Assembly: GCA_915275065.1 (NCBI GenBank)
Contig: CAJZGD010000134.1
Span: 1-7,012 of the forward strand
Direction: 5' to 3'
Origin: an uncultured Corynebacterium sp.
Lineage (GTDB): Bacteria; Actinomycetota; Actinomycetes; Mycobacteriales; Mycobacteriaceae
DNA: 7,012 nucleotides
The notes under the pieces are model-generated. The model was not told where the DNA came from. It worked only from the letters and a program-made list of their open reading frames with translations, and did not search any database. The position numbers were made by a program, and so were the translations under genes. Shown here piece after piece: positions 5,761 to 7,012 of this stretch (positions are counted from its first letter, which is position 1; the number at the start of each line of letters is the position of its first letter).

Positions 5761-7012
5761 ATGACGGTGTTGCAGGTCAAATCATTATGCGTCAAGGATG
5801 TGGTGCATGATGTGGCGTTTTCCATCGCGCCGGGCGAGCGGGTGGGCCTGATTGGGGAGTCCGGGTCGGGCAAAACCCTCACGGCGATGTCGGTGATGCG
5901 GCTGATGAGATCATCCGGGGAGATTCGCCTGGGTGAGGATCGGCTGGATTTACTGTCGGAGCGGGATTTATGCACGATTCGGGGCAAGCGGGTGGCCATG
6001 ATTTTTCAGGAGCCCATGACCGCGTTGAATCCGCTCATGAAGGTGGGCAAACAGGTGGCGGAGGCGGTGCTCACGCATTTGCGGGTGACAAAACGCCAGG
6101 CCATGGCGCGGGCGGTTGAGCTGTTGGGGAAGGTGGAGCTGCCGGCGAATATGGCCAATCGGTACCCGCACCAACTGTCGGGCGGGCAGCGGCAGCGGGT
6201 GCTGATCGCCATGGCGTTGGCGCACGACCCGGAGCTGCTTATTTGCGACGAGCCCACCACGGCGTTGGATGTGACCAGCCAGCGGGCCATTGTGGAGCTG
6301 ATTTTAAAGCTGGTGGCGGAGCGCGGCACCGGGCTGCTGTTTATCACCCACGACCTGGGTTTGGTCGCACAAACATGCGAGCGGGTGTTGGTGATGAAGG
6401 ATGGTCGGGTTGTGGAAGAGGCCCCCGTCGACAAGCTTCTTACCGCACCCGAACAGCCGTACACGCGTTCGCTTATCGACGCCTCAACGCTGCCGGATCC
6501 CCGCCCGGCAAACCGGTCGGACGAGGTGGTCATCACCGCAACAAATCTGACGAAAAAGTTCAAGTCCACCACCGCGGTCGACGACATTAGCTTCACCGTG
6601 TCCCGGGGGGAACGCCTGGGGATCGTCGGTGGGTCAGGATCCGGGAAGACCACCACGCTCAAGCTTCTTGCTGGTCTCACCCGGCCCACGAGCGGCACGG
6701 TGAGCATGTCGGAGTCGATGCACATGGTGTTCCAGGACCCCATGGGATCGCTCAACCCACGAATGCTGGTGCGGGACATCATTGCGGAAACCCTGCCCAT
6801 TCCCGACACCGAACGCATCGCCGAGGTACTCACCGAGGTGGGGTTAGAGCCGGACATGATGACCCGGTATCCGCACGCGTTTTCGGGCGGGCAACGGCAA
6901 CGGGTGTTCATTGCCCTCGCGCTCATCCATAACCCGGAGTTATTATTCTTCGACGAGCTCACGTCAGCGTTGGATCCCCAGTCACGCCTGAAGAGTTGGG
7001 ATATTTTGCGGG
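5761..7012 (+). CDS. Fused dual ATPase of the ABC importer (DppD-DppF type), C-terminus cut off
   Basis: Cytoplasmic ATPase powering the importer, with both nucleotide-binding domains in one chain; 417 codons are visible and the frame is still open at the window end. Domain 1 (about 1-240): Walker A GESGSGKT at 32-39, Q-loop FQEP with Gln83, signature LSGGQ at 139-143, Walker B LLICDEP with Asp163 and Glu164, switch His197, then the Opp/Dpp tail with APEQPYTRSL. Domain 2 (from about 258): Walker A GGSGSGKT at 290-297, Q-loop Gln325, signature FSGGQ at 374-378, Walker B LLFFDE at 394-399. Its D-loop and all later parts are near or beyond the edge. The start is ATG 5761, one base after the upstream stop, with GAGAGG 10 bases before. 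Oddities: domain 1 reaches Walker A early and lacks the usual A-loop aromatic; domain 2 is short between Walker A and Q-loop; DEL replaces DEP at 398-400. Two-domain fusions are common in actinobacteria. The assignment is secure. Confidence 0.93.
   Translation, partial: MTVLQVKSLCVKDVVHDVAFSIAPGERVGLIGESGSGKTLTAMSVMRLMRSSGEIRLGEDRLDLLSERDLCTIRGKRVAMIFQEPMTALNPLMKVGKQVAEAVLTHLRVTKRQAMARAVELLGKVELPANMANRYPHQLSGGQRQRVLIAMALAHDPELLICDEPTTALDVTSQRAIVELILKLVAERGTGLLFITHDLGLVAQTCERVLVMKDGRVVEEAPVDKLLTAPEQPYTRSLIDASTLPDPRPANRSDEVVITATNLTKKFKSTTAVDDISFTVSRGERLGIVGGSGSGKTTTLKLLAGLTRPTSGTVSMSESMHMVFQDPMGSLNPRMLVRDIIAETLPIPDTERIAEVLTEVGLEPDMMTRYPHAFSGGQRQRVFIALALIHNPELLFFDELTSALDPQSRLKSWDILR

Noticed and set aside
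6006..6962. 318-residue open frame on the minus strand opposite the ATPase
   Set aside because: It lies fully antisense to a clear two-domain ATPase with all expected motifs. Its Ser/Arg/Thr-rich, low-complexity translation has no recognisable domain and is what a GC-rich antisense frame gives.

Overview
The window looks like chromosomal DNA of a moderately GC-rich actinobacterium, most likely Corynebacterium or a close relative. The main clue is the gene order at the left end. The C-terminal half of a PLP-dependent C-S lyase (AecD type) is followed 28 bp later by a LIVCS-family branched-chain amino acid carrier (BrnQ). This is the aecD-brnQ pair known from Corynebacterium glutamicum. Frequent GTG/TTG codons and strong GGAGG ribosome binding sites fit that assignment.

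Layout. Bases 1-513 (+) hold the end of aecD, whose start lies outside the window. Bases 542-1900 (+) hold brnQ. Bases 1910-2392 (-) hold a small two-helix membrane protein that I do not recognise, convergent with brnQ across 9 bp. A 43-bp gap (2393-2435) separates its GTG start from a divergent operon on the + strand. That operon is a complete family-5 (Opp/Dpp/Nik type) ABC importer: a lipoprotein substrate-binding protein (2436-3965), a DppB-type permease (3970-4926), a DppC-type permease (4926-5759) and an ATPase that fuses both nucleotide-binding domains into one chain (5761 to beyond 7012, cut by the window end). The gaps within the operon are 4 bp, -1 bp and 1 bp, so the four genes are almost certainly co-transcribed and made in balanced amounts.

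Function. AecD splits sulfur amino acids of the cystathionine type by beta-elimination. BrnQ imports Ile/Leu/Val with a cation. The ABC importer captures a solute outside the membrane with the lipoprotein, passes it through the two permeases and is driven by the double ATPase. Family membership points to oligopeptides or dipeptides, or less often nickel or other small chelates. The sequence alone does not settle the substrate.

I see no mobile element, CRISPR array, tRNA or rRNA gene, toxin-antitoxin pair or defence system, and no clear evidence of a new biological system. The points worth a second look are modest: unusual residues in the importer (Gly to Lys in the EAA loop of the second permease; Pro to Leu after Walker B in the second ATPase domain), trimmed ATPase domains, a change in codon use inside the fused ATPase, and the unknown lower-GC membrane protein sharing a very short divergent control region with the importer.
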